A stretch of 64,000 bases of DNA from CAIWHR01 sp963846855 (GTDB lineage: Bacteria; Pseudomonadota; Gammaproteobacteria; Burkholderiales; Casimicrobiaceae). The position numbers were made by a program, and so were the translations under genes. Each line of letters starts with the position of its first letter. The stretch's first letter is position 1. Below the pieces are notes generated by a model. The model saw only the letters and a list, made by a program, of their open reading frames with translations, did no database searches and was not told where the DNA came from. Location: contig CAWJXK010000008.1 in the NCBI GenBank assembly GCA_963846855.1, forward strand, positions 248,001-312,000. Direction: 5' to 3'. Shown here piece after piece: positions 54,258 to 62,889 of this stretch.

Positions 54258-54347
54258 GAGCGGCTTGGCATAGGGCGGGGAGCATCGGGCCGGGGCGTGC
54301 GATGGCGCGAACGCCTGCGCGCTGCCGCGGCACCCGGCGACCGGGCC

Positions 54348-54686
54348 TCAGAGGTTCTTCAGCGAGCCTTTCGGCAGTACCTGCGCAACGGCGTGGCGTT
54401 GCACGGTGACCTCGACGCCGCTTGCGATCTCGACCGTCGCGTATTGATCGGACAGCTTCACGATCCGGCCGACGATGCCGCCGGCGGTCACGACCTCGTC
54501 GCCCTTCTGCAGTGCTTCCAGCATCGCCTTCGTCTCCTTGGCGCGCTTTTGCTGCGGCCGGAGCATCAGGAAATAGAAGACGACGAAGATCGCGACGAGC
54601 GGCAGGAACGACAGATAGTCCGTGCCGGCGCCGGCTGCGGGGGCCGATTGCGCGTAGGCGGGGGAGATCAGGAAATCAAGGATCAC
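54348..54686 (-). CDS. yajC: preprotein translocase subunit YajC
   Basis: The 112-residue protein has a single transmembrane helix (YLSFLPLVAIFVVFYFLMLRP) followed by QQKRAKETKAMLEALQKGDE and a small beta domain with VVTAGGIVGRI. It binds SecDF in the holo-translocon. It lies 249 bases downstream of tgt. Confidence 0.95.
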   Translation of the reverse strand: MILDFLISPAYAQSAPAAGAGTDYLSFLPLVAIFVVFYFLMLRPQQKRAKETKAMLEALQKGDEVVTAGGIVGRIVKLSDQYATVEIASGVEVTVQRHAVAQVLPKGSLKNL

Positions 54687-54935
54687 GGTTCATCCTCCGA
54701 TGGATCGGCGGGCGCCCTTTCGGGTCGCGGGTCGCGGGCGGCGCTGCGAGTGCCGCACGGTCCGGGTGGGGCAGGGTGCGGGAAACACGGGCGCCCGGGC
54801 CGCACGTGGTTGCCCACGGAGCGGCCGGAAAATTATCAATTTTAGCACGAGGTCCCCGCCCCTCACGACCCTTGACCGCGACCGGGCCGTGGCGGGGCGC
54901 CCGGGCTCGACCTCGCCCGGCGTCCGAAGCGGGTG

Positions 54936-56057
54936 CTACGCCCCGTGAGCGCGGTCGGCGTGGAACTTGGCGACGTGATCCGCGAGGCGGTCCTTCTCGA
55001 TCGCGTCGCGCAGCCCGGTCATCAGAAGGACGTAGTAATGGAGGTTGTGGATCGTGTTGAGCCGCGCGCCGAGGATCTCGTTCACGCGCTGGAGATGGTG
55101 CAGGTACGCGCGCGAGAACGTGCGGCAGGTATAGCAGGCGCAGGTCGCGTCGAGCGGCTGCGGATCGGCACGGTGCGCGGCGTTGCGGATCCTGACGTCG
55201 CCGAACCGAGTGAACAGGTGTCCGTTGCGGGCGTTGCGCGTCGGCAGCACGCAGTCGAACATATCGATCCCGGCGCCGACGGCGGCGACGATGTCCTCGG
55301 GTGTCCCGACTCCCATCAGGTATCGCGGGTGCGTTTGCGGCATGCGCGGCGCCGTATGCGCGAGAATGCGCAGCATCTCGTCCTTCGGCTCGCCGACCGA
55401 GAGCCCGCCGATCGCGTAGCCCTCGAAGCCGATGCCGGTGAGCCCGTCGAGCGATGCCGAGCGCAGCGCCTCGTGCATTCCGCCCTGGACGATGCCGAAG
55501 AGCGCATTCGCGGAGGCAGTCGTCGCGAAGGCGTCGCGCGAGCGCCGCGCCCACCGCAACGAGAGCTCCATCGAGCGCGCCGCCTCGTCGTGCGTCGCCG
55601 GCCACGGCGTGCATTCGTCGAACACCATCGCGATGTCCGAGTCGAGCGCGTGCTGCACTTCCATCGAGATCTCGGGTGTCAGCAACAGGCGGTCGCCGTT
55701 GACCGGAGAGGCGAACGTCACGCCCTCCTCGCGCACGGTGCGCATGGCGCCGAGGCTCCACACCTGGAAGCCGCCGGAGTCGGTCAGGATCGGCCGGTCC
55801 CATCCCATGAACCGGTGCAGCCCGCGATGCGCGCGGATGACGTCGATGCCGGGGCGCAGCCACAGATGGAACGTGTTGCCGAGGACGATTTCCGCGCCGA
55901 GGGCGGTCAACTCGGTCGGCGCCATCGCCTTGACCGTGCCGTAGGTGCCGACCGGCATGAAAACGGGTGTCTCGACAGTGCCGTGCGCGAGCTCGAGTTG
56001 CCCGCGCCGCGCCGCGCCCGACGTGGCGCTGACGCGGAATTTCATTGCGGACGTCAT
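54936..56057 (-). CDS. tgt: tRNA-guanine transglycosylase
   Basis: The 373-residue enzyme swaps guanine-34 for preQ1 in GUN-anticodon tRNAs. The active-site segments are TDSGGFQVWSL and the nucleophile/binding region GGLSVGEPKDEM with DCVLPTRNARNG. The zinc site is CACYTCRTFSRAYLHHL (CxCxxC plus His). I used the ATG at 56057; an ATG at 56045 (MKFRVSATSG) is an equally good start. It lies downstream of queA. The 308 bases between them hold no gene that I can support. Confidence 0.96.
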   Translation of the reverse strand: MTSAMKFRVSATSGAARRGQLELAHGTVETPVFMPVGTYGTVKAMAPTELTALGAEIVLGNTFHLWLRPGIDVIRAHRGLHRFMGWDRPILTDSGGFQVWSLGAMRTVREEGVTFASPVNGDRLLLTPEISMEVQHALDSDIAMVFDECTPWPATHDEAARSMELSLRWARRSRDAFATTASANALFGIVQGGMHEALRSASLDGLTGIGFEGYAIGGLSVGEPKDEMLRILAHTAPRMPQTHPRYLMGVGTPEDIVAAVGAGIDMFDCVLPTRNARNGHLFTRFGDVRIRNAAHRADPQPLDATCACYTCRTFSRAYLHHLQRVNEILGARLNTIHNLHYYVLLMTGLRDAIEKDRLADHVAKFHADRAHGA

Positions 56058-56365
56058 GTGCGCGCCGGAGCCAATGGCGGCGACTTCGATCGAGAGTAGG
56101 GGATCATCGGGGCCGCGAACGCGATGCGGCGGTGGTTCGGACGGCTCGCTGGGGTGCAGGGCGGGGACATGCGCTAGGTGGGCGATCGGGCGCCAGTTCG
56201 GCGGGACGTTCACAAGGTCGGGTCGATCCGGACAGTAAAGGGTTCGCGGCCGCACGAACAGTCTTTTGCGCCGAAACGGGCCGGGACGCCGGCCGGCTGT
56301 TGCGAAATGCGCCGTGCGCGGCCGGCGCGCTTGCCCGGAATGCGTGCAATCGCTCCGGCGGAGCG

Positions 56366-57406
56366 TCAGCGAATGCCCGCGCGCTCGAGCAGCATCGCGT
56401 CGCCGTAGCTGAAGAACCGGTAACGCTCCCCGATCGCGTGCGCGTACGCAGCACGGATGTTCTCGTGACCCGCGAACGCCGCGACCAGCATCAGCAGCGT
56501 CGATTTCGGCAGGTGGAAATTGGTGAGCAGGCGGTCGACCACGCGAAACCGGAAACCCGGCGTGACGAACAGCGCGGTCTCGGCCTCGCCCGCGCGCACG
56601 TCGCCGCTCGCGTCCGCGGCCGATTCGAGCGCGCGCAGGCTGGTCGTGCCGACGGCGACCACGCGCGCGCCGCGCGAGCGCGCCGCGGCGATCGCGGCGA
56701 CCGTTGCCTCCGGGACGCGATACCACTCGCTGTGCATCCGGTGCGCCGCGAGATCGTCGTCCTGGACCGGCTGGAACGTCCCCGCACCGACGTGCAGCGT
56801 GACGTACGCGGAGACTGCGCCGGCCGCGACGAGCGCCGCGAGCAGATTTGCGTCGAAGTGGAGGCCGGCGGTCGGCGCCGCGACGGCGCCGGCGTGGCGC
56901 GCATAGACGGTCTGGTAACGCAGGACATCGGCGGCGTCGGCCGGCCGCGCGATGTACGGCGGCAGCGGCACTTCGCCATGGCGCTCCAGAAAATCGAGCA
57001 GCGATGGCATCGCGTCGAACCGCAGCCGGAAGAATCGATCGACGCGCCCGACGACCGTCGCGCGGACGCCGTCGGCCAGCAGGAGCACGCCGCCCGCCTT
57101 GGGCGGATGGCTCGCGCGAAGCTGGAACAGCGCCTCGTCGGGCCCGAGGATCCGCTCCAGGAGCAGCTCGACGCGCCCGCCCGAAGGCTTCGTCGCCGCG
57201 AGCCGCGACTTGATCACGCGCGTGTCGTTGAAGACCAGCAGATCGCCCGCCGCGACGAGCGACGGCAGGTCCGTGAACGCGAGGTCGGCCAATCGCCCAC
57301 CATCGACGTGCAGCAGGCGGCTGCCCGTGCGCTCGCGCGCCGGCGCCTGCGCGATCAGCTCGCTCGGCAACGCATAGTCGAAGTCACGGAGCGTATAGCG
57401 GGCCAT
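56366..57406 (-). CDS. queA: S-adenosylmethionine:tRNA ribosyltransferase-isomerase QueA
   Basis: The 346-residue enzyme makes epoxyqueuosine in tRNA from preQ1 and SAM, the step after Tgt. It starts with LRDFDYALPSELIAQAPARER, has DLLVFNDTRVIKSRL, AAPTAGLHFD and LHVGAGTFQPV, and ends with TNFHLPKSTLLMLVAAFAG. All are family signatures. The ATG at 57406 was chosen; the frame continues upstream only through the tRNA gene. The tRNA-Leu 3' end lies just 22 bases upstream, so both may share a transcript. Confidence 0.97.
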   Translation of the reverse strand: MARYTLRDFDYALPSELIAQAPARERTGSRLLHVDGGRLADLAFTDLPSLVAAGDLLVFNDTRVIKSRLAATKPSGGRVELLLERILGPDEALFQLRASHPPKAGGVLLLADGVRATVVGRVDRFFRLRFDAMPSLLDFLERHGEVPLPPYIARPADAADVLRYQTVYARHAGAVAAPTAGLHFDANLLAALVAAGAVSAYVTLHVGAGTFQPVQDDDLAAHRMHSEWYRVPEATVAAIAAARSRGARVVAVGTTSLRALESAADASGDVRAGEAETALFVTPGFRFRVVDRLLTNFHLPKSTLLMLVAAFAGHENIRAAYAHAIGERYRFFSYGDAMLLERAGIR

Positions 57407-57427
57407 CGCATTGCGACGTGCATGCTG

Positions 57428-57514
57428 TGGTGCCGGGAGAGGGACTCGAACCCTCATGGCATTGCTGCCGGCGGATTTTGAGTCCGCTGCGTCTACCAGT
57501 TCCGCCATCCCGGC
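57428..57514 (-). tRNA. tRNA-Leu (anticodon CAA)
   Basis: An 87-base type II tRNA on the minus strand begins GCCGGGATGGCGGAAC and ends CTCCCGGCA-CCA, with CCA encoded. The acceptor stem is GCCGGGA. The anticodon loop is CTCAAAA between GCGGA and TCCGC, giving CAA, which reads UUG. A long variable arm and a GGTTCGAGTCC T-arm are present, as expected for leucine tRNAs. Confidence 0.96.
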
Positions 57515-57621
57515 CGAGAGTCCCGGACGCGCCCGCGTCGAGCGCCGCCCGGATCGTGCCGGCCCGCCATTATCGCGGAACCGTTCGGCGCGCACAACGC
57601 GACCGGCGGGCGTTAGGTTCC

Positions 57622-58192
57622 TTAGACATGTGCGAGAGCGAGCGCGCCGAGCGCTGCCGACACGGCAGCGACGGCGATCGCGCCGATACTCATCGGCTTG
57701 CTGCGCGTCAACAGCGCGATCGCGCCCAGCGCGATGCCGATCTGAATCAGCATCATCGCCTGCGCCCATCGATGATGGACGTGCATCGACGCCTCGCTCT
57801 TCACTTCAGCCTCGGACGAAGCCTTCTCCTGCTTCTTCGCGTCGACCATGATGTCGTCCTTCTCCTTGCGGTAGCGGTCGGCCTCCTTCGCGTATTGGTC
57901 CCTGGCATCGCCGGTCGCGAGCACGGCACCGAGCTCGGCGATGTTCTATTTGCTGCTCTTCGCCTGGTAGAAATTCCACTGGTCCGACGCCTCGGTCTTC
58001 CGGATCGCGGCCTCGTGCTTGTACAGTAGCGCGTCGTTCTGCGTCGCGCCGGCCATGTAGCCCATCATCGCCCCGATCGTCGCGAAGATCGCGGTCATCA
58101 CCGCGATGCGGCCGGCGAACGGGTCCGGCGTGCGCTGCGTGCGCGAGCTCGTGATCGTGCGGACCATGAACGTGAAACTGACCTTCGGACAT
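57622..58192 (-). pseudogene. DUF4337-family protein with a frameshift and an in-frame amber codon
   Basis: The start (ATG 58192) reads FHVHGPHDHELAHA, the typical DUF4337 N-terminus. One indel near 58130 shifts to the frame DPFAGRIAVMTAIFATIGAM then ASDQWNFYQAKSSK. Here a TAG (57946-57948) interrupts, and the same frame goes on NIAELGAVLATGDARDQYAK to two C-terminal helices and the stop at 57622. The TAG stands where a CAG (Gln) would be a one-base change. The intact protein would be a membrane protein of about 190 residues of unknown function. Confidence 0.82.
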
Positions 58193-58279
58193 CGAGCTTC
58201 TCCTCGGCGGGTGATGCGTGAAACGATCTGAACCGGACTTCGAACCCGCACACGCACGGGCCTCGCGCTGGACGTGCCG

Positions 58280-58828
58280 TCAAGGTCGCGCGCGCGCGTA
58301 CGTGACGAACGCGTATCCGGGGCCGTCCGGCGTTTCGGGCGTATGCGCCTCGCGCGCCGTCTCGCGCCAGACGCTGCGATCGAGCGCGGGAAACGTCGCA
58401 TCGCCTTCGAAGTCCCGCGTGACTTCGGTGAGGTGAAGCACCGACGCCCGCGCCAATGCGTCGCGGTAGAGCCGGCCGCCGCCGATGCAGAAGGCAGGCG
58501 CGGGCATCGCGACCAGCGCGAGCGCCGCATCGATCGACGCCGCGGTCTGCGCACCCGCCGCAGCGAATCCGGGCGTTCTCGACACCACGATGTTCTGCCG
58601 CTGTGGGAGCGCCCTGCCGAGGGACTCCCAGGTCCTGCGCCCCATGATCACCGCGTGGCCTGTGGTCAGCGCCCGGAAGCGGCGCAAGTCGGCGGATATG
58701 TGCCACGGCAACCGGTTGCCGGCGCCGATCACGCCGTTCGCCGCGATCGCAGCGATGACCTCGAGCGATGGCGTCGATCCGGGGTCGGGCAGGGCGCTGA
58801 AGACGGGTGTCGCGCCGGCGCCGATCAT
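58280..58828 (-). CDS. folA: dihydrofolate reductase
   Basis: The 182-residue enzyme regenerates tetrahydrofolate with NADPH. It has VIAAIAANGVIGAGNRLPWH, DLRRFRALTTGHAVIMGRRT and SLGRALPQRQNIVVSR, then the second half FCIGGGRLYRDAL. The ATG at 58828 adds about 20 residues before the usual family start, and no better start codon lies between. A TATAAT on the same strand (58877-58872) lies about 40 bases upstream. ThyA, its metabolic partner, is 4.4 kb away on the same strand. Confidence 0.96.
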   Translation of the reverse strand: MIGAGATPVFSALPDPGSTPSLEVIAAIAANGVIGAGNRLPWHISADLRRFRALTTGHAVIMGRRTWESLGRALPQRQNIVVSRTPGFAAAGAQTAASIDAALALVAMPAPAFCIGGGRLYRDALARASVLHLTEVTRDFEGDATFPALDRSVWRETAREAHTPETPDGPGYAFVTYARARP

Positions 58829-58857
58829 GCCGACATTCGCGGGAGCGGGTCCGGTGT

Positions 58858-58877
58858 CATAATTGCCGCAAATTATA
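58858..58877. promoter_or_regulatory. AT-rich palindrome with overlapping divergent -10 elements (folA / glrK)
   Basis: ATAATT-GCCGCA-AATTAT (58859-58876) is a perfect 6-bp inverted repeat in GC-rich surroundings. It contains a consensus TATAAT for folA on the minus strand (58877-58872) and CATAAT for glrK on the plus strand (58858-58863). A protein bound here could switch both genes. The -35 regions are weak on both sides. Confidence 0.5.
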
Positions 58878-58889
58878 GCGGCGATTCGC

Positions 58890-60380
58890 GTGTACTACCC
58901 CAGATCGTTCCTCAAGTTCATCCTGCTCGGCTTTCTGCTCGCCAGCCTGCCGCTGATCTATGCGCTGGCGGAGCTCATCCTGTCCCTCGATCAGCTGCAG
59001 GCGCAGGGTCAGGCCGCCGTTCAGCAGGCGGCGCAGGCCGGGCGCGCCAGCCGCCAGCTCGTCGAGCAATCGGCGACGCTCGAGCGGATCGTGCGCCAGT
59101 TCCTGATCCTCGAGGACAGCGCGCTGCTCGACGACTACGGCCGCGTTCGGCAGGAATTCCTGCAGACGCGCAAGCAGCTCGCGTCGCTTCCGCTCGCCGA
59201 GGACCAGCTCGCCTCACTTGAGCGGCTGGCCGACAGAGAGTCGCAGCTCCACAAGCTGCTGGCGGCGCCGCTGCATTCCGCCGACGCGCAGGCCGAGCTC
59301 GCCAATGGCTACTCGAAGCTCGTCGAAGCTGCGCAGCTCGCGGTGACGGCGACCAACGACCTCACCGACCGCGCGATTCTGCGCCTGCAGGAGATCGCGT
59401 CGCAGGGCCGCGAGAAGTGGCTCTACCTGACGCTGGCGACCGCGGGCATTGCGCTCGCGCTCGCGATCCTGTTCGCCGTCCTCATCGCGCGGCCGATCCG
59501 ACAGCTCGACCAGGCGATCCGGCAGATGGGCACCGCCGATTTCACGCACGCGATCGAGGTCAACGGACCCCAGGACTTGCGCTATCTCGGGCAGCGGCTC
59601 GAATGGCTGCGGACCCGGCTGCACGATCTCGAGGAGCAGCAGAACCGCTTTCTGCGCCACGTGTCTCATGAGCTCAAGACGCCGCTCACGGCGGTCCGTG
59701 AGGGCGCCGAGCTGCTGCGCGACAACGTGGGCGGGACGCTCTCCCCCGAACAGCGCGACATCGTGCGCATCGTGCGTGAGAACACACTGTCGCTGCAGAA
59801 GCTGATCGAGGATCTTCTCACCTATCACCAGACGCGCGCGATGGAGCCGCAGACGCTGGGACCGGTGTTCCTGCCGGACGTCGTGGGACGGGTCGTGCGC
59901 GAGCACAAGCTCGCCGCGCTCGCGCGGATGATCGCGTTCGAGACGAACCTGAAGCCGGCGCAGGTGATCGGCGACGGCGACAAGATCAGAACGGTGATCG
60001 ACAACCTCGTGTCGAATGCGATCAAGTACTCGCCACGCTCGGGCGCCATTCGCATCGATGTCTCCACGGTGGACGGCTTCGCGGTGCTCGACGTCGTCGA
60101 TCAGGGCCATGGCGTCGACCCGGCCGACCGGCAGAAGATCTTCGAGTCGTTCTACCAGGGCAAGCCGCCGGTCGAGGGCCGCGTGAAGGGATCGGGGCTG
60201 GGTCTCGCGATCGCGCGCGAATACGCGCTCGCGCACGGCGGACGAATCGAGGTCCTGGATCGTCCGGACGGCCGCCGCGGCGCGAATTTCCGCCTGATGC
60301 TGCCGGCGGCGATGTCCGGCGCCGCCGCGGCGACCGCCGCCGCGGCCGGTGCCGCGCCGGTCGCGATGGGAAACAACTGA
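58890..60380 (+). CDS. glrK: GlrK/QseE-type sensor histidine kinase
   Basis: The 496-residue membrane kinase has two helices (FLKFILLGFLLASLPLIYAL and LYLTLATAGIALALAILFAV) flanking a helical periplasmic sensor of about 150 residues. A HAMP domain, the H-box FLRHVSHELKTPLTAVREGAE, N-box DNLVSNAIKYS and G-box GSGLGLAIAREYA follow. I chose the GTG at 58890 because the product then begins YYPRSFLKFILLGF, the typical GlrK start; a TTG nine codons upstream overlaps the -10. It overlaps the lipoprotein gene by TGATG and precedes glrR, as in E. coli glrK-qseG-glrR. Confidence 0.92.
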   Translation: MYYPRSFLKFILLGFLLASLPLIYALAELILSLDQLQAQGQAAVQQAAQAGRASRQLVEQSATLERIVRQFLILEDSALLDDYGRVRQEFLQTRKQLASLPLAEDQLASLERLADRESQLHKLLAAPLHSADAQAELANGYSKLVEAAQLAVTATNDLTDRAILRLQEIASQGREKWLYLTLATAGIALALAILFAVLIARPIRQLDQAIRQMGTADFTHAIEVNGPQDLRYLGQRLEWLRTRLHDLEEQQNRFLRHVSHELKTPLTAVREGAELLRDNVGGTLSPEQRDIVRIVRENTLSLQKLIEDLLTYHQTRAMEPQTLGPVFLPDVVGRVVREHKLAALARMIAFETNLKPAQVIGDGDKIRTVIDNLVSNAIKYSPRSGAIRIDVSTVDGFAVLDVVDQGHGVDPADRQKIFESFYQGKPPVEGRVKGSGLGLAIAREYALAHGGRIEVLDRPDGRRGANFRLMLPAAMSGAAAATAAAAGAAPVAMGNN

Positions 60381-61117
60381 TGGGCCTGCTGCGCCGGCTC
60401 GCGGTGGTCGCCGTGATCGCACTCGTCGGCTGCGCTACGCCGGCGCCGGTTCCCCCCGAAGAGGATGAGATCCCCGCGATGATCGCCCCCGAGCCCACGC
60501 CGATGATCGAGTACCCGCCGCTCGAGCCGGTCGAGCCGCCGATGCCGGCGCCGGAAGCCGAGTCTGCGCCGAAGGGTGCCGAACCCGTCCCGTCCAGCCC
60601 GCCGCAGGTGATCGCGTCTGCGCCCGCAACCGCCGCGCGCCCCGCGATCACCGTGGAAGAACAGGACCTCCTGGGTTTGATCGCCGACCTCCAGCGCTAC
60701 GGCACGCTGGGCCCGGACGAGCAGAGGCGCGAGCGCGAGGCCGCCACGCAGGCCCTGACGCGGCAGCGCAGCGACGCGAACCGGATCCGGCTCGCCGTCC
60801 TGTACACGATCGTGCGGACATCGCCGCAGGACGACCAGCGTGCGCTGCAGCTCCTGGAAAGTGTCGCCCGCGGCAATCCCGGCTCGCCGATGATGAAGCA
60901 GCTGGGTGCGGTGCTGCAGGCCCAGATCAGCGAGCGGTTGCGCGCGGTGCGCGACGAGCAGCAGAAGACCGAGGCGGCGCTGCAGAAGCTCGAGGACCTG
61001 AAGGCGATGGAGCGCAGCCTGCTGCGCGACCGGATGCGCGGGCTGGGCGGGGGTAGCTCCGGATCGGGCGGCGGCGGTGGCAGTGGCGGGGGCGGTGGAG
61101 GAGGGGGCGGGCGCTGA
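60380..61117 (+). CDS. lipoprotein between glrK and glrR (QseG position)
   Basis: The 245-residue protein has a lipobox signal (AVIALVGC, lipidated Cys18), a Pro/Glu-rich linker, a helical middle (about residues 90-210) and a Gly/Ser tail of about 25 residues (GGGSSGSG, then mostly Gly). It occupies the place of QseG, the outer-membrane lipoprotein that controls GlrK in enterobacteria, but shows only general resemblance. Its start overlaps the glrK stop (TGATG). The polyglycine tail is odd for a lipoprotein and is encoded by G-rich repeats prone to slippage. Confidence 0.82.
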   Translation: MGLLRRLAVVAVIALVGCATPAPVPPEEDEIPAMIAPEPTPMIEYPPLEPVEPPMPAPEAESAPKGAEPVPSSPPQVIASAPATAARPAITVEEQDLLGLIADLQRYGTLGPDEQRREREAATQALTRQRSDANRIRLAVLYTIVRTSPQDDQRALQLLESVARGNPGSPMMKQLGAVLQAQISERLRAVRDEQQKTEAALQKLEDLKAMERSLLRDRMRGLGGGSSGSGGGGGSGGGGGGGGGR

Positions 61118-61151
61118 GGTGGCGCCGGCAACCCCGAATCCGACGAGCACG

Positions 61152-62513
61152 ATGATCCAGACGGGCGAGATACTGCTGGTCGACGACGACCCCGACCTGC
61201 TGAGGCTCATCAGCTTGAGGCTCACCTCGGCCGGGTACCGCGTGCGCACCGCCGACAGCGGGGAGACCGCGCTGGCCGCGCTCGCCGTGTCGCGCCCCGG
61301 GGCCGTGATCACCGATCTCCGGATGCCGGGCATCGACGGCCTGCAGCTGTTCGAGGCCATTCACCGCCAGCATCCGGCGATGCCCGTGATCATCCTCACG
61401 GCGCACGGAACGATTCCCGATGCGGTGTCGGCGACGGAGCGCGGCGTGTTCGGGTTCCTCACCAAGCCGTTCGACAGCCAGGAGCTGCTGCAGAAGGTCG
61501 CAGCAGCAATGGCGCTCGCGGGTGACTCCCCGGGCAATGCTGCGGAAGCCACCGGCGAATGGCGCGCCGGCATCATCACCCGAAGCCCGCAGATGGAGGA
61601 CCTGCTGCGACAGGCGCGCCGCGTCGCCGATTCCGATGCGAGCGTGCTGATCTTCGGCGACTCAGGGACGGGCAAGGAGCTCCTGGCACGCGCGATCCAC
61701 CGGGCGAGCGCGCGCCGCAACGAGCCGTTCGTCGCCGTCAACTGCGGGGCGATTCCCGAGCCGCTGCTCGAATCCGAGCTCTTCGGCCACGCGCGCGGCG
61801 CGTTCAGCGGTGCGGTGCAGGCACACAGGGGGCTGTTCCAGGCGGCCGATCGCGGCACGATCTTCCTGGACGAGATCGGCGACATGCCGCTCGCGCTTCA
61901 GGTGAAGCTGCTGCGCGTCCTGCAGGAAGGCGAGGTCCGCCCGGTCGGGGCGACGCAGTCGGTCCCAATCGACGTCCGCGTGATCTCGGCGACTCACCGG
62001 GACCTCGAGGCACAGAAATCCTCCGGCCGGTTTCGCGAAGACCTCTACTACCGCCTCAACGTGGTGTCGATGCGCCTTCCGCCGCTCGCCGACCGGCGCG
62101 AGGACATCCCGCTGCTTTCGACGCATTTCCTGCGGCGGCTGGCCGAGCGGTACAAGCGCCCCGTGGCCTCGCTCGCGCCCGATGCGATGGCGCTCCTCAT
62201 CGGCGCGCCGTGGCCGGGGAACGTGCGCCAGCTCCTCAATCTGCTCGAGCAGGCCGTGGCGCTGGCGACGACGACGATGATCCCGGCGACGCTCGTGCAG
62301 AGCGCGCTGCGCGAGGACGCCAGCGCGCTGGTTCCGTTCGAGGAGGCGCGCAAGGAGTTCGAGCGTGACTACCTCGTCCGGCTGCTCAAGATCACCGGCG
62401 GCAACGTGACGCAGGCGGCGCAGCTCGCCAAGCGCAACCGAACCGAGTTCTACAAGCTGCTGCAGCGCCACCGCCTCGAGCCGGCGATGTTCAAGGAAGG
62501 CAAGCCGGGCTGA
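61152..62513 (+). CDS. glrR: GlrR-type sigma-54-dependent response regulator
   Basis: The 453-residue regulator has a receiver domain (LLVDDDPDLLRL, phospho-Asp in VITDLRMPG, Lys in FLTKPF), an AAA+ domain (Walker A GDSGTGKELLA, Walker B GTIFLDEIGDM) and a Fis-type HTH (GGNVTQAAQLAKRNRTEFYK). The sigma-54 contact loop reads GAFSGA rather than GAFTGA, a conservative Thr-to-Ser change. I chose the ATG at 61152 (MIQTGEILLVDDD). It belongs to the glrK operon. No sigma-54 promoter (TGGCAC-N5-TTGC) is obvious nearby. Confidence 0.94.
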   Translation: MIQTGEILLVDDDPDLLRLISLRLTSAGYRVRTADSGETALAALAVSRPGAVITDLRMPGIDGLQLFEAIHRQHPAMPVIILTAHGTIPDAVSATERGVFGFLTKPFDSQELLQKVAAAMALAGDSPGNAAEATGEWRAGIITRSPQMEDLLRQARRVADSDASVLIFGDSGTGKELLARAIHRASARRNEPFVAVNCGAIPEPLLESELFGHARGAFSGAVQAHRGLFQAADRGTIFLDEIGDMPLALQVKLLRVLQEGEVRPVGATQSVPIDVRVISATHRDLEAQKSSGRFREDLYYRLNVVSMRLPPLADRREDIPLLSTHFLRRLAERYKRPVASLAPDAMALLIGAPWPGNVRQLLNLLEQAVALATTTMIPATLVQSALREDASALVPFEEARKEFERDYLVRLLKITGGNVTQAAQLAKRNRTEFYKLLQRHRLEPAMFKEGKPG

Positions 62514-62617
62514 CCCTTCGCGCCTGTCTTGGGACCCACGCAGGCATCGCGGCGCGGGTGGATCGGCCGACGCGGGCGATACCGTCAGCTTGACGAGTGC
62601 AATTCCATTGTCATTAA

Positions 62618-62640
62618 GTTGCGCCCTGCTGCGGCGCAAC
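62618..62640 (+). terminator. hairpin downstream of glrR
   Basis: GTTGCGCC (62618-62625) pairs with GGCGCAAC (62633-62640) around a 7-base loop. TTTT comes 8 bases later rather than directly after the stem, so termination is uncertain. It lies 105 bases after the glrR stop. Confidence 0.35.
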
Positions 62641-62649
62641 GATGTCCTT

Positions 62650-62677
62650 TTGTCGTCGAACAGCGACAGAATAAATT
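62650..62677 (+). promoter_or_regulatory. candidate promoter for the small-ORF island
   Basis: TTGTCG (62650-62655), a 16-base spacer and TAAATT (62672-62677) lie in the most AT-rich stretch of the neighbourhood. It would give a transcript with a long leader towards the ORFs at 62809 and 62890. Confidence 0.4.
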
Positions 62678-62808
62678 GTTAAGAATCATTCCATTAACAG
62701 GAATGACACATAGCATGTCGGTTGGCCGCGACATCCCGTTGAACGACAAGCCACTGCCGCGGTTTGCGCGCGCGACCGATGCTATCGAGCCTTTCATAGG
62801 AGAACATC

Positions 62809-62853
62809 ATGGATTCGCCCCATGCGTTCCGCCGATTAGTCGCCATGGCATGA
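62809..62853 (+). CDS. 14-codon candidate leader peptide
   Basis: An ATG with a consensus ribosome site (TAGGAG, 6 bases upstream) opens a 14-codon frame, MDSPHAFRRLVAMA, and then TGA. The site is the best Shine-Dalgarno sequence in this gap, yet it serves only this tiny frame. It ends 36 bases before the 52-residue ORF. It could be a leader peptide, or the remains of a longer gene. Confidence 0.3.
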   Translation: MDSPHAFRRLVAMA

Positions 62854-62889
62854 AATCTGCTTTTGGGTTCGGTGAAGGAAACGAGCACC

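Noticed and set aside
57407..57769. N-terminal extension of QueA upstream of 57406
   Set aside because: The extra codons are the translation of the tRNA-Leu gene and its flank. The family starts at the ATG at 57406.
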